A stretch of DNA of 39,306 nt. Source: Dehalococcoidia bacterium UBA1141. Its GTDB lineage: Bacteria > Chloroflexota > Dehalococcoidia > Lucifugimonadales > UBA3495. The stretch spans positions 37,160 to 76,465 of the forward strand of contig DCAE01000128.1 of NCBI GenBank assembly GCA_002311385.1. Direction: 5' to 3'. The position numbers were made by a program, and so were the translations under genes. The notes under the pieces are model-generated. The model saw nothing but the letters and a program-made list of their open reading frames with translations. It did no database searches and was not told where the DNA came from. Numbering within the stretch: the first letter of the stretch is position 1; every line of letters starts with the position of its first letter. Shown piece by piece: positions 23,116 through 30,963 of the stretch.

Positions 23116-24132
23116 ATGGAAACTTCTAAAAAGCCATCAATCGCAATCACAATGGGGGATCCCTGCGGAATCGGCCCAGAGGTGGTGGTCAAAGCCTTAG
23201 CCGACCCTTGGGTTTACGCTTCCTGCCATCCCGTAGTAGTGGGCAACACCTACGCCATGGAGCGGGCGGTGGAGTTGACCGGCAGCACGTTACACATAAA
23301 CACGGTGGAAGACCCTGCCAACGCTGGCAGAGATTCCGGCACAATCGACGTAATAGACATTGGCAATCTAAACCCGGAAGACATCACGGTGGGGAAAATT
23401 AACCCAGTCTGCGGTCAGGCAGCCATGGAATGGGTCACCAAAGCTGGTCAACTGGCTATGGCAGGTTCGGTGGAGGCTCTGGCCACCGCTCCTCTGAACA
23501 AGGAGGCAGCCAGTCTGGCGGGGTACAAGTCCATCGGCCACATGGAACTCTTACAAGAGTTGACCGGCTCCAAGACGGTGGCCACCATGCTCATGGCCAA
23601 GAACCTGCGGGTGGTCCATTTGACCACTCATCACTCCCTTCGACTCGCCTGCGACTACGTTAAGAAAGACCGCATCTTGCAATTCTTGCAGATTACCCAA
23701 GAGAGTTTCGTCAAATGGGGCTTCGATAAACCACGTATAGCCGTAGCCGCGCTAAACCCTCACGGCAGCGACGGTGGTTTACTGGGCAGTGAAGAAGCTG
23801 AAGAAATCGCCCCGGCAGTGGCCGAAGCTCAAAGCCAGGGCATCAACGCCATCGGCCCCATACCGGCGGACACTGTGTTCCATCACGCAATCGAAGGTCG
23901 CTACGACGTGGTTTTGGCCATGTTCCACGATCAAGGACACATACCCGTGAAGGTCTACGGGTTTGAGGAAAGCATTACGGCCAACCTGGGCCTCCCCTTC
24001 GTTCGCACCTCCGTTGACCACGGCACGGCTTTTGATATAGCAGGGCAGGGGATTGCCACTCATGCCAGCATGTTGGAGGCCATACGATTGGCGGTGGCTT
24101 TGGCAAAAGGCGACGGTTTGTCGGAGCTTTAG
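23116..24132 (+). CDS. pdxA: 4-hydroxythreonine-4-phosphate dehydrogenase family
   Basis: NAD-dependent oxidative decarboxylase of the DXP-dependent pyridoxal phosphate pathway. Visible blocks are AITMGDPCGIGPEVVVKAL, the metal ligand His in IGHMELLQELTG, HLTTHHSLRLACDYVKKD, ALNPHGSDGGLLGSEE and MFHDQGHIPVKVYGFEESI, ending with FVRTSVDHGTAFDIAGQG. The 338 residues are the standard length. ATG 23116 lacks a Shine-Dalgarno and follows three tandem repeats. Paralogues (PdxA2 group) act on other 4-phospho acids, so the symbol is by family. Confidence 0.93.
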   Translation: METSKKPSIAITMGDPCGIGPEVVVKALADPWVYASCHPVVVGNTYAMERAVELTGSTLHINTVEDPANAGRDSGTIDVIDIGNLNPEDITVGKINPVCGQAAMEWVTKAGQLAMAGSVEALATAPLNKEAASLAGYKSIGHMELLQELTGSKTVATMLMAKNLRVVHLTTHHSLRLACDYVKKDRILQFLQITQESFVKWGFDKPRIAVAALNPHGSDGGLLGSEEAEEIAPAVAEAQSQGINAIGPIPADTVFHHAIEGRYDVVLAMFHDQGHIPVKVYGFEESITANLGLPFVRTSVDHGTAFDIAGQGIATHASMLEAIRLAVALAKGDGLSEL

Positions 24133-24133
24133 G

Positions 24134-24153
24134 CCAATAATCTCCAATAATCC
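24134..24153 (+). repeat. 10-bp tandem duplication in the pdxA-proC gap
   Basis: CCAATAATCT and CCAATAATCC are consecutive. The same gap has arms TAGGCCA (24130-24136) and TGGCCTA (24173-24179), and a TATAAT at 24190-24195 that may be the -10 of proC. Confidence 0.75.
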
Positions 24154-24228
24154 AAAGTAGCAGGACTGCTGCTGGCCTAGCCTCTGGAGTATAATTGGCT
24201 GCAATGCCAGTGCTATTTAATCCAAGTC

Positions 24229-24255
24229 CAGGAAATTGATGCAGGGAAATTAATG
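24229..24255 (+). repeat. Duplicated ribosome-site segment before proC
   Basis: CAGGAAATTGATG is followed by CAGGGAAATTAATG. Both copies carry an AGG(G)A Shine-Dalgarno-like core and an ATG. The true proC ATG at 24258 follows the second copy. Confidence 0.7.
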
Positions 24256-24257
24256 CT

Positions 24258-25061
24258 ATGAGGCTTGCGTTCATAGGCGGAGGAACGATGGCGGAGGCCA
24301 TCCTGAAGGGTGTGCTCGCCGCAAAATTGGCTGGCCCCGAAGATATCAGCGTTGGTGAGCCGGTGGCTGCCCGGCGTGACCTGCTGAGCGGGGAACACGG
24401 TGTGGTGGTGACGGAAAACAACCTGGACGCAATCAAGGGCGCTGATTTGGTCGTATTGGCCATCAAACCACAGGACTTGCCGACGCTTTTTGGCCAGATG
24501 AATGGCAAATTAGACAGCGGCCAGACGGCCATTTCCATCATAGCCGGCGCCAAAATGGCCAGCTTAGCCCAAGGCCTGAACCACGCCGCCATCATCCGAG
24601 TCATGCCGAACACGCCCGCTCAGATAGGCGAAGGCATGAGTTTTTGGACCTGCGCGCCAGAAGTCGGTGTGGCGCACCGGGTTTTAACCCAGTCGATGCT
24701 GGACACCGTGGGCCGGGAAGCCTACGTTGACGACGAGAAATACATGGACATGGCAACTGCTGTGAGCGGCAGCGGACCAGCCTATGTGTTCTTGATAATC
24801 GAGGCATTGATTGACGCTGGGGTGTACGTGGGCTTGCCCAGGGAGGCAGCACGCACCGCCGCCCTACAGACTATTTACGGAAGCACGAAATTGGTTATGG
24901 AAAGCGGCAAGAACCCCGCAGAACTAAAGGCAATGGTCGTGTCCCCCGCCGGTACCACTGCCGAGGGTCTTCAAGTTCTGGAACGAGCTGGGGTGCCTGC
25001 GGCTATTGTGGATGCGGTTAACGCTGCCTACCTGAAATCCGTGAAGTTGGGACAAGGGTAA
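24258..25061 (+). CDS. proC: Pyrroline-5-carboxylate reductase
   Basis: Last step of proline synthesis, NAD(P)H-dependent reduction of pyrroline-5-carboxylate. The N-terminal Rossmann motif is LAFIGGGTMAEAILKGVL, with VVLAIKPQDLPTL next. The block IRVMPNTPAQIGEGMSFW and the dimerisation/signature region TAVSGSGPAYVFLIIEALIDA and VSPAGTTAEGLQVLERAGV are typical. The 267 residues fit. ATG 24258 follows AGGGA. yggT follows after 12 bp, as in many bacteria. Confidence 0.96.
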   Translation: MRLAFIGGGTMAEAILKGVLAAKLAGPEDISVGEPVAARRDLLSGEHGVVVTENNLDAIKGADLVVLAIKPQDLPTLFGQMNGKLDSGQTAISIIAGAKMASLAQGLNHAAIIRVMPNTPAQIGEGMSFWTCAPEVGVAHRVLTQSMLDTVGREAYVDDEKYMDMATAVSGSGPAYVFLIIEALIDAGVYVGLPREAARTAALQTIYGSTKLVMESGKNPAELKAMVVSPAGTTAEGLQVLERAGVPAAIVDAVNAAYLKSVKLGQG

Positions 25062-25073
25062 AAGAGGAGCGCC

Positions 25074-25328
25074 TTGCTTGATTTCATAGTCAACATTGTG
25101 TTTGGGTTCTTCTTCGCTTGCATTCTGGGAAGAACGATTCTGTCCTACATAGTACCTATGTCCGGTGGCCGGCCAAATCCAACCCTAATGAGCGCCCAAA
25201 GATTCGTTTTTCAAGTGACCGAGCCGATTCTTGGCCCCATACGCCGCTACCTGACCTTTGGCGTGTTCGATTTCAGCCCTATGGTGGTCATGATAGTGCT
25301 GGTAGTCGTCTGGAAAAGGCTAGTCTAA
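25074..25328 (+). CDS. YggT family membrane protein
   Basis: A short integral membrane protein of 84 residues with one YGGT repeat: an N-terminal membrane helix (IVNIVFGFFFACILGRTILS), the conserved loop SYIVPMSGGRPNP, then FQVTEPILGPIRRYL and a C-terminal helix (SPMVVMIVLVVVW). The precise role of this family is not settled; links to division, envelope stability and osmotic shock have been proposed. The start is TTG 25074 after AGAGGAG. It sits directly after proC, a widespread arrangement. Confidence 0.88.
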   Translation: MLDFIVNIVFGFFFACILGRTILSYIVPMSGGRPNPTLMSAQRFVFQVTEPILGPIRRYLTFGVFDFSPMVVMIVLVVVWKRLV

Positions 25329-25557
25329 CTCGTCTTTTTGGTGAAGGCGGGAATCCAGAAATCTTCACTGCTCCACTATTTCCTCGCCAACAGCCTTGGC
25401 TGAAATGACTCTACAAGTCTCGAAATTACCGGCCGTGGAATCGGATTTATAACCAAAACATGATAGCCTTCGAAAAATACAAGCCTTGACCCTATCCAAC
25501 CACCTGGCTAAAATTAGGCCGTTCCCGATTGAGAATTCGGCCTAAAATCAACCTCAC

Positions 25558-25608
25558 TGGAGCCCGGAAATAACTGGAGCCCAGAAATAACGGGGGCCCG
25601 GAAATAAC
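25558..25608 (+). repeat. 17-bp tandem repeat, three copies, before padR
   Basis: TGGAGCCCGGAAATAAC, TGGAGCCCAGAAATAAC and GGGGGCCCGGAAATAAC follow without gaps and end five bases before the PadR ATG (25614). No Shine-Dalgarno is left between. A similar GGGGAAATAAC string occurs before znuC near 37947. Confidence 0.92.
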
Positions 25609-25613
25609 GGTTT

Positions 25614-25946
25614 ATGCATCAACAAGAAATGCTCAAGGGAAATACCGAGACTCTGCTACTGGCTTTGCTGGAAGCGGAGCCGATGTACGGCTATCAGATA
25701 GTAAAGGAAGTCGAAAAGCGCAGCAGCGGCTATTTCGCCTTCAAAGAAGGGACCCTCTACCCGGCGTTGCACCGGTTGGAACGGGCGAACTTGGTGGTGG
25801 GCGCATGGCAGGATACCCCCAACGCCGTTCGCCGAAAATACTACGAGATAACCGCCAAGGGCATTCAAGCGTTGGCGGACCGGTTCGAAGAATGGCAGCG
25901 TTTCACCCAAGCAATGAATTCCGTAATGTTGCCGGAAGCAACCTAG
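25614..25946 (+). CDS. PadR family transcriptional regulator
   Basis: A small winged-helix repressor of 110 residues, likely dimeric. The family start LLLALLEAEPMYGYQIVKEV is present, followed by FKEGTLYPALHRLERANLVV (recognition helix and wing) and RRKYYEITAKGIQAL. ATG 25614 was chosen as the first start; no ribosome site is visible. The next gene, 46 bp downstream, encodes a HAAS-domain membrane protein. A PadR/HAAS pair is a common two-gene unit in which the regulator controls the membrane protein. A candidate operator has not been identified, unless the tandem repeats upstream serve. Confidence 0.93.
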   Translation: MHQQEMLKGNTETLLLALLEAEPMYGYQIVKEVEKRSSGYFAFKEGTLYPALHRLERANLVVGAWQDTPNAVRRKYYEITAKGIQALADRFEEWQRFTQAMNSVMLPEAT

Positions 25947-25958
25947 CCCGGCGCCGGC

Positions 25959-25988
25959 TAATAGCCAATAAGGTAATAGACAATAAGG
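25959..25988 (+). repeat. 15-bp tandem duplication carrying the ribosome site
   Basis: TAATAGCCAATAAGG and TAATAGACAATAAGG are consecutive and differ at one base. The TAAGG at the end of the second copy sits seven bases before ATG 25996, so the putative Shine-Dalgarno itself has been duplicated. Confidence 0.88.
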
Positions 25989-25995
25989 CGAATTG

Positions 25996-27006
25996 ATGGC
26001 CGCTGAACTGACAAATTACCTCCACTCGTTGGCCCGCCGTCTCCATCTGGAGCCCGGTGAAGAACAGGACATTCTCTTGGAATTGGAAGGACATCTGGAG
26101 GACAAGGCCGCAGAGTTGGAGTCCCAAGGACTTGACCGGCAGGCGGCATATCAGCTTGCGGTCCAGGAGATGGGAGCAGCCGATAGGGTAGCAAACGGCA
26201 TGTACAATGTGCATAGCCCCAGTGTGTGGCGGGACGTGATTCTGGCCACATTGCCTCATTTCCTGCTGGCCTCGCTTTTCGCTTTACACCTTTGGAGCCA
26301 TTACTTCTTGGTGACACTAGTGGTCATTGGAATCGCTGTAGTGACCTGGAAAAACTGGAGGGCAGGCAACCCGAGTAGGTGGTCTTACTCCTGGATGGGC
26401 TACTCTCTAGCCGCGCCCACCCTGTCATGGCTGCTAGCTCTGATTACATTGTCCTACGGTGGTTGGACGCTGGTAACCACCGGGCAACTTCCTTTCAATG
26501 TGGTCCTATTCTTCTTGATGGTGGGATACGTTCCTTTCTCCATGTGGATTGTGTTCCGGGTCGCCCGCAAGGTTATGCGTAGGGATTGGTTGTTGGCTTC
26601 ATTGACGGCCCTACCATTTCCATTTTTAACCTCCTGGGTCCTGTTCCTGGACTGGCAAGGGGGGTTGTGGTCCGGCGGTGCGAAAGGGGAGCAAAGCAGC
26701 GACACTTCGCTGGCCTTCATATTCTTAGCTCTGGCGGTCACTACGGCAGTTTTCCTGAAAATAGGGCCTCGATTGATAAAAATCGGCCTGCTAACCCTTA
26801 CCACGGCGATCTTGGTAACGATATCCGCAGTCTCTCTGCCCGTTTCTTTGAGTGTGGTCGCGGTGCTCATGATGATTGTGGCCTCGGTGGTATTCTTGCT
26901 AAGCCCGGCCGTGGTTGAGTCCAAACTAAACCAACGCTACTCGCAGCAAGCGGAGATGGAATCCGGCGGCGAGGTGGTAACTCATTGGTTCAACACCACG
27001 ACGTAG
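25996..27006 (+). CDS. HAAS-domain (DUF1700-like) integral membrane protein
   Basis: The N-terminal 70 residues (LTNYLHSLARRLHLEPGEEQ, then ILLELEGHLEDKAAELESQG and AYQLAVQEMGAADRVANGM) form the helical HAAS / permease-prefix domain. About eight hydrophobic segments follow (for example VILATLPHFLLASLFALHLW, YFLVTLVVIGIAVVTW, PFNVVLFFLMVGYVPFSMW, IGLLTLTTAILVTISAVSL). The function is unknown; such proteins accompany PadR regulators and may act in envelope stress responses. ATG 25996 was preferred over the adjacent TTG 25993. Its end overlaps degV by 22 nt. Confidence 0.8.
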   Translation: MAAELTNYLHSLARRLHLEPGEEQDILLELEGHLEDKAAELESQGLDRQAAYQLAVQEMGAADRVANGMYNVHSPSVWRDVILATLPHFLLASLFALHLWSHYFLVTLVVIGIAVVTWKNWRAGNPSRWSYSWMGYSLAAPTLSWLLALITLSYGGWTLVTTGQLPFNVVLFFLMVGYVPFSMWIVFRVARKVMRRDWLLASLTALPFPFLTSWVLFLDWQGGLWSGGAKGEQSSDTSLAFIFLALAVTTAVFLKIGPRLIKIGLLTLTTAILVTISAVSLPVSLSVVAVLMMIVASVVFLLSPAVVESKLNQRYSQQAEMESGGEVVTHWFNTTT

Positions 27007-27902
27007 CAGTCGTGGTGGACAGCAGCAGTTGTCTGCCTGCGGACTTGCTGCAGAAGTGGAACATCACCGTTGTTCCTCATGAGCTGATTATCGGCCTACG
27101 CTCGTTAAGGGACGGCGTGGACATCCAACCCAGCGAGTTCTACCGACTGTTGTCCCAAGACTCAACTACGAAATTCACCACGGCTGCGCCCCAACCCAGA
27201 CAGTTCCTAGACGCATTCATATCCGCCAGCCAACAGGCCTCCAACATCCTCTGCTTGACGCTTTCTTCCCAGTTTAGCGCCACCTATCGCTCGGCATGTG
27301 CTGCTGCCACCATGTCCGATGGCGCACTGACGGAAAATCCGGCTGGCACAACCAAGATTAAGGTGATTGACAGCAAGGCAGCGGCAGGGGGCGCTGGTCT
27401 GATTGCTCTAGCCGCAGCCCGCTGGGCATCCCAAGGACTGAGCTTGGAGCAGGTGGTGGCCGGTGTGGAAAGAATGTCTCCCAAGGTTAACTTGTTGGCC
27501 TATCTGGACACCCTGCGATATCTTAGCCGCAGCGGCCGGATACACAAGATGGCTGCTTGGGCGGGAACCATGCTCAGCATCAAGCCATTAACCGAGTTGA
27601 AGCTGGGTGAGGCCCGAATGCTGGAGAGACCTCGAAGTCGCGCCAAGGCTCAGGAGCGGTTGTTGGCCGTCATGCGCCAGCGGGTCGCCGACCGGCCCAT
27701 TGTCGTCAATGTGATGGAAGCCGACGCCGTTGAAGAGGCTCAGAAATTGTCTCAGCGCATCCAATCCGAGTTCAATTGTCGTGAGATAATCGTCAGCCAG
27801 TTCACCCCTGTCATGGGGCTTCACACGGGGCCCGGTCTGTTGGGAGTGGCGTTCTATACCGATGACGATCATGAAGATTCCGCCCCGGGTGAGGCTTCTT
27901 AG
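26985..27902 (+). CDS. DegV family fatty acid-binding protein
   Basis: A cytosolic two-domain protein that binds a fatty acid; in Firmicutes relatives (FakB) it presents fatty acid to a kinase. The N-terminal block is VAVVVDSSSCLPADLLQKW, then TTAAPQPRQFLDAF (TSqPS-like) and LCLTLSSQFSATYRSA (SSxLSGTY-like). The C-terminal domain contains LAYLDTLRYLSRSGRIHKMA and LSIKPLTELKLGEA. At 305 residues it is slightly long. The start is TTG 26985, overlapping the HAAS gene by 22 nt, which argues for co-translation. No FakA kinase is adjacent. Confidence 0.9.
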   Translation: MVQHHDVAVVVDSSSCLPADLLQKWNITVVPHELIIGLRSLRDGVDIQPSEFYRLLSQDSTTKFTTAAPQPRQFLDAFISASQQASNILCLTLSSQFSATYRSACAAATMSDGALTENPAGTTKIKVIDSKAAAGGAGLIALAAARWASQGLSLEQVVAGVERMSPKVNLLAYLDTLRYLSRSGRIHKMAAWAGTMLSIKPLTELKLGEARMLERPRSRAKAQERLLAVMRQRVADRPIVVNVMEADAVEEAQKLSQRIQSEFNCREIIVSQFTPVMGLHTGPGLLGVAFYTDDDHEDSAPGEAS

Positions 27903-27923
27903 ATTGCGGGAAATCAACGAACT

Positions 27924-28571
27924 GTGAGCTCATACCCGGCCGCAAGCAAAGGCGAGGGCGATGCCCAACGGGCGCAGATGCTGTTGGACGCCATAATTCT
28001 GCGCCGCGAACTTAGAAAAAACGGCAACAATCTCTCGGATATCCAACAGTGGCCAACCTTGCTGGTCCTTTGTGGTCTGCCTGGAACCGGAAAGACCTAC
28101 TTCGCCAGGGAAGTGACCAAGCTGGTTCCCTTCTGTGTATTCGAGAGCGACCGCATACGCAAGACACTGGTCTCCGAACCCAAATACGCCGCCAGTGAGC
28201 ACGCCCGGGTTTTCAATGTTTGTCACTTTTTGATTGAAGAGTACCTTAGCCAAGGTCAGAATATACTATTCGATGCCACAAACTTGACGGAGAAATTCCG
28301 GCTACCACTGCGAGAGATTAGCCAAAGGCAGGACGCCCAGTTGGTGATGGTCCATATCACGGCACCCCGGGACACTGTCCGTCAACGCCTACAGGAACGT
28401 GAATTGGGCTTGCATTCTGGTGAGTTCTCCGATGCGGGTTGGCTGGTTTATTCCCGGATGGCGCCTCATGACCAACCGATTGAAGGAGAGCATCTGTCGG
28501 CAGACACGTCAAAAGACATCTCTGTAATAATCCAGAATGTAGTCAAACTGGTCACTGCGCCCCGTGAGTGA
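27924..28571 (+). CDS. P-loop kinase of the AAA_33 / zeta-toxin-like type
   Basis: A 215-residue predicted ATP-dependent kinase. Walker A is CGLPGTGKTYFAREV (about residues 50-64). The acceptor/lid region has FESDRIRKTL, GQNILFDATNLTEKFRLPL and VMVHITAPRDTVRQRLQERE, the layout of polynucleotide/sugar/seryl-tRNA kinase-like P-loop proteins. The substrate is unknown. The start is GTG 27924, 21 bp after degV, in line with one operon. It lacks the residues that would mark a true zeta toxin with an antitoxin, and no antitoxin gene is adjacent. Confidence 0.78.
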   Translation: MSSYPAASKGEGDAQRAQMLLDAIILRRELRKNGNNLSDIQQWPTLLVLCGLPGTGKTYFAREVTKLVPFCVFESDRIRKTLVSEPKYAASEHARVFNVCHFLIEEYLSQGQNILFDATNLTEKFRLPLREISQRQDAQLVMVHITAPRDTVRQRLQERELGLHSGEFSDAGWLVYSRMAPHDQPIEGEHLSADTSKDISVIIQNVVKLVTAPRE

Positions 28572-28625
28572 TCCGGCTGTGCCTTAAGCGCCTAAGTACT
28601 TTTTAGAGAAGATTAGGAGAAAAGA

Positions 28626-30140
28626 ATGCGAATCACAGTCACAATCGGCGACGTAACCACCACTGAGACCCCAGCTTTGGTGGTTAATCTGTTCTCTGGC
28701 GTAACCGAGCCAGGAGGCGCGACCGGAGCCGTGGACAGGGCGCTGGACGGCGTAATCAGCCAACTAATAAAAGAAGGCGAAATCAAAGGCAAAGTCGGTG
28801 ACATTACCCTCATTCACACCATGGGCAAGATTGCTCCGGCTAGGGTGGTTGTGGCGGGTCTGGGCCCAGCCGACAAGTTCGACGCACAGGTCGTCCGGCA
28901 AGTTTCGGCGGAAGTGGCCCGCTATCTCCGTCAGAAAGGCATCAATGAGGCTGTTACCATCGCCCACGGAGCTGGGATAGGCGGGCTTGAACCTACCACC
29001 TCAGGACAAGCAATAGCCGAGGGCAGCCTGTTGGGTCTCTACAAATTTAGCACCTATTTGTCACCCAGCAAAGAGGCTAGCGCCGATCTTGAAGATTTAA
29101 CCATCGTTGAGCAGGACCAAGACCGGGCCAGCGAGATTGAAAACGGGGTGGCCGCCGGTATCGTTGCCGCCGAAGCTACGATTTTGGCCAGGGACATGGT
29201 TAACGAACCGGCCAACATGATGACACCTACCCAGATGGCGGAAATCGCCCGGAGGGTTGCAGAGTCCGAAGGATTGACCCTAAACATTCTGGAGTCTCCC
29301 CAGATGAGAGAGCTGGGCATGGGAGCGCTACTGGGTGTGGCCCAAGGCAGCGAAGAACCGCCCAAGCTGATAATCATGGATTACCGGGGAGACCCGGACA
29401 ACCCCGGCAACAACCTAGGCCTGGTGGGCAAAGGCATAACCTTTGACACCGGTGGCATTTCATTAAAGCAGCCCGGCGGTATGGAGGCGATGAAGGGCGA
29501 CATGGCAGGAGGCGCTTCAGTCATCGCCGCAATGAAGATGATTGGCCAGGAAAAGCCGAAAATCAACGTCACAGGGATCATAGCCGCCACCGAAAACATG
29601 CCCAGCGGTTCGGCCCAACGCCCTGGCGATGTGGTGCGTGCCATGAATGGCAAGACAATAGAGGTAATCAACACCGATGCGGAAGGCAGGTTGGTCTTGG
29701 CCGATGCTCTTTGCTACGCCCGGGAGAAGGGTCTGACCCGCCTGGTTGACGTAGCAACCCTCACCGGTGCCATGGTCACGACCTTGGGAAAGGCTTGCAC
29801 CGGCATCATGGGCAACAATCAGGAATTGCTGGACAAAGTTACGGAAGCCGGCCGGGACACCGGGGAGAAATACTGGCAACTGCCCATGTTCGACGAATAC
29901 AAGGAACTGATAAAAAGCGATGTCGCCGACATGAAAAACTCCGGAGGCAGACAAGCCGGGTCCATCAGCGCCGCATTTTTGCTGGCCGAGTTTGTGGGGG
30001 ACACTCCCTGGGTGCACATGGACATAGCTGGGACTTCCACCGCTGATAGAACCAAGGGATACCAGGTAAAAGGGGCCACGGGAGTCCCCGCCCGGACGCT
30101 GGCCAAGCTGGCACGAAATCTGGCCGAGTCAGGAACGTGA
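28626..30140 (+). CDS. pepA: Leucyl aminopeptidase (M17)
   Basis: Cytosolic hexameric aminopeptidase with two metal ions. The catalytic domain shows LVGKGITFDTGGISLKQPGG (Lys and Asp ligands), AMKGDMAGGASVIAAM, and the signature NTDAEGRLVLADALCYA. VDVATLTGAMVTTLG and PWVHMDIAGTS complete it. The N-terminal macro-like domain carries the segment ILARDMVNEPANMMTPTQMA before the active site. Length 504 is normal. ATG 28626 follows AGGAGA. M17 members also bind DNA in E. coli; nothing here indicates that role. Confidence 0.96.
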   Translation: MRITVTIGDVTTTETPALVVNLFSGVTEPGGATGAVDRALDGVISQLIKEGEIKGKVGDITLIHTMGKIAPARVVVAGLGPADKFDAQVVRQVSAEVARYLRQKGINEAVTIAHGAGIGGLEPTTSGQAIAEGSLLGLYKFSTYLSPSKEASADLEDLTIVEQDQDRASEIENGVAAGIVAAEATILARDMVNEPANMMTPTQMAEIARRVAESEGLTLNILESPQMRELGMGALLGVAQGSEEPPKLIIMDYRGDPDNPGNNLGLVGKGITFDTGGISLKQPGGMEAMKGDMAGGASVIAAMKMIGQEKPKINVTGIIAATENMPSGSAQRPGDVVRAMNGKTIEVINTDAEGRLVLADALCYAREKGLTRLVDVATLTGAMVTTLGKACTGIMGNNQELLDKVTEAGRDTGEKYWQLPMFDEYKELIKSDVADMKNSGGRQAGSISAAFLLAEFVGDTPWVHMDIAGTSTADRTKGYQVKGATGVPARTLAKLARNLAESGT

Positions 30141-30167
30141 TCGGATTCTACAAGATCGAGCTGATGC

Positions 30168-30173
30168 TATAAT
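30168..30173 (+). promoter_or_regulatory. Extended -10 for the VOC gene
   Basis: TGCTATAAT with TATAAT at 30168-30173, no good -35. It lies 64 bases before the VOC ATG. Confidence 0.45.
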
Positions 30174-30183
30174 TGGTCAAAAT

Positions 30184-30215
30184 AAGACCCACTAAGAACA
30201 AGACTTATTGAGAAC
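30184..30215 (+). repeat. 16-bp tandem duplication before the VOC gene
   Basis: AAGACCCACTAAGAAC and AAGACTTATTGAGAAC are consecutive. The four differences are all transitions. The Shine-Dalgarno GGGAGG follows, then ATG 30237. Confidence 0.7.
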
Positions 30216-30236
30216 ACGGAAAAGGGAGGATCGAAA

Positions 30237-30710
30237 ATGCCTGGAATTACAGGTCTGGGACACGTCGGTATCTACGCCAATGACATCATGAAGCAGAGGG
30301 ATTTCTATACCCGTGTGATGGGACTGGAGATTGCCGATGAGGACCTTGAGGGCCGAGGCATGTGCTTCCTGAGCTCCGATCCTGAGCGGGAACATCATGA
30401 GTTTGTTCTGATGAAGGGCAAGGAAGCTCCCGAGGGCGCAAAAGTAATCCAGCAGATTTCCTTCATCGTTCCCTCCATCGACGATCTCCGGGAGCACTAC
30501 CACAGGCTCCTAGACGAGAACGTCAAGATTGACCGGATTGTAAGCCACGGTAATGCTTTCGGTATGTACTTCTTCGACCCCGAGGGCAACCGGATTGAGC
30601 TTTACTATAAGACCGGCTTCAAGGTCCCGCAGCCCCATGGCGACCCCATCGACCTTGAGGAGTCCAACGAGAAGTTGTTGGCCGACGCGAAGGCTCTGAT
30701 TCCCGCCTAG
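30237..30710 (+). CDS. VOC superfamily protein (glyoxalase / extradiol dioxygenase-like)
   Basis: A 157-residue metalloenzyme-fold protein with two beta-alpha-beta-beta-beta modules. Candidate metal ligands are His9 in GLGHVGIYAND, His in EREHHEFVLM and Glu in GNRIELYYKTG, the pattern seen in one-domain dioxygenase-like or glyoxalase-like proteins. The C-terminal PHGDPIDLEESNEKL is reminiscent of catechol dioxygenase-like relatives. The substrate is unknown. It has a strong ribosome site (GGGAGG) and its own promoter candidate, and it is closed by a terminator. Confidence 0.87.
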   Translation: MPGITGLGHVGIYANDIMKQRDFYTRVMGLEIADEDLEGRGMCFLSSDPEREHHEFVLMKGKEAPEGAKVIQQISFIVPSIDDLREHYHRLLDENVKIDRIVSHGNAFGMYFFDPEGNRIELYYKTGFKVPQPHGDPIDLEESNEKLLADAKALIPA

Positions 30711-30748
30711 CCACCGGCGTTCTCGCGCCAAAGCACCAGAACGGTACA

Positions 30749-30796
30749 AAAAAGCGACCGTAGTTAACCTAAATAACTACGGTCGCTTTTTGCTAT
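30749..30796. terminator. Strong bidirectional terminator after the VOC gene
   Basis: A perfect 17-bp stem (AAAAAGCGACCGTAGTT / AACTACGGTCGCTTTTT) with a 9-base loop. A-tract before and T-tract after the GC core allow use on both strands. Confidence 0.95.
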
Positions 30797-30889
30797 AGTG
30801 CCGTTAACCGGCTAGTCAGCCACGGCTCGGTGCCGGGCTCGTTAACGGGTTGGCTAATGGAATCCCCAGGCGTTAATTTAGCGAGTCCA

Positions 30890-30940
30890 TTGACGGTAGG
30901 CTCGAAAATCGTTACTATACTTAACTGGGTTTAGTATAGT
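30890..30940 (+). promoter_or_regulatory. Promoter and inverted repeat before the MFS gene
   Basis: TTGACG (30890-30895), 17 bases, TACTAT (30913-30918). An inverted repeat ACTATACT (30914-30921) / AGTATAGT (30933-30940), spacer 11, overlaps the -10 and start region, a typical repressor position. No regulator gene of its own is adjacent. Confidence 0.6.
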
Positions 30941-30963
30941 GTTCCAGAATCAGGATTGTCAGA

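Noticed and set aside
27924..28571. Zeta-type toxin
   Set aside because: The P-loop kinase fold fits, but there is no antitoxin gene and the neighbours are housekeeping genes, so a metabolic kinase is more likely.
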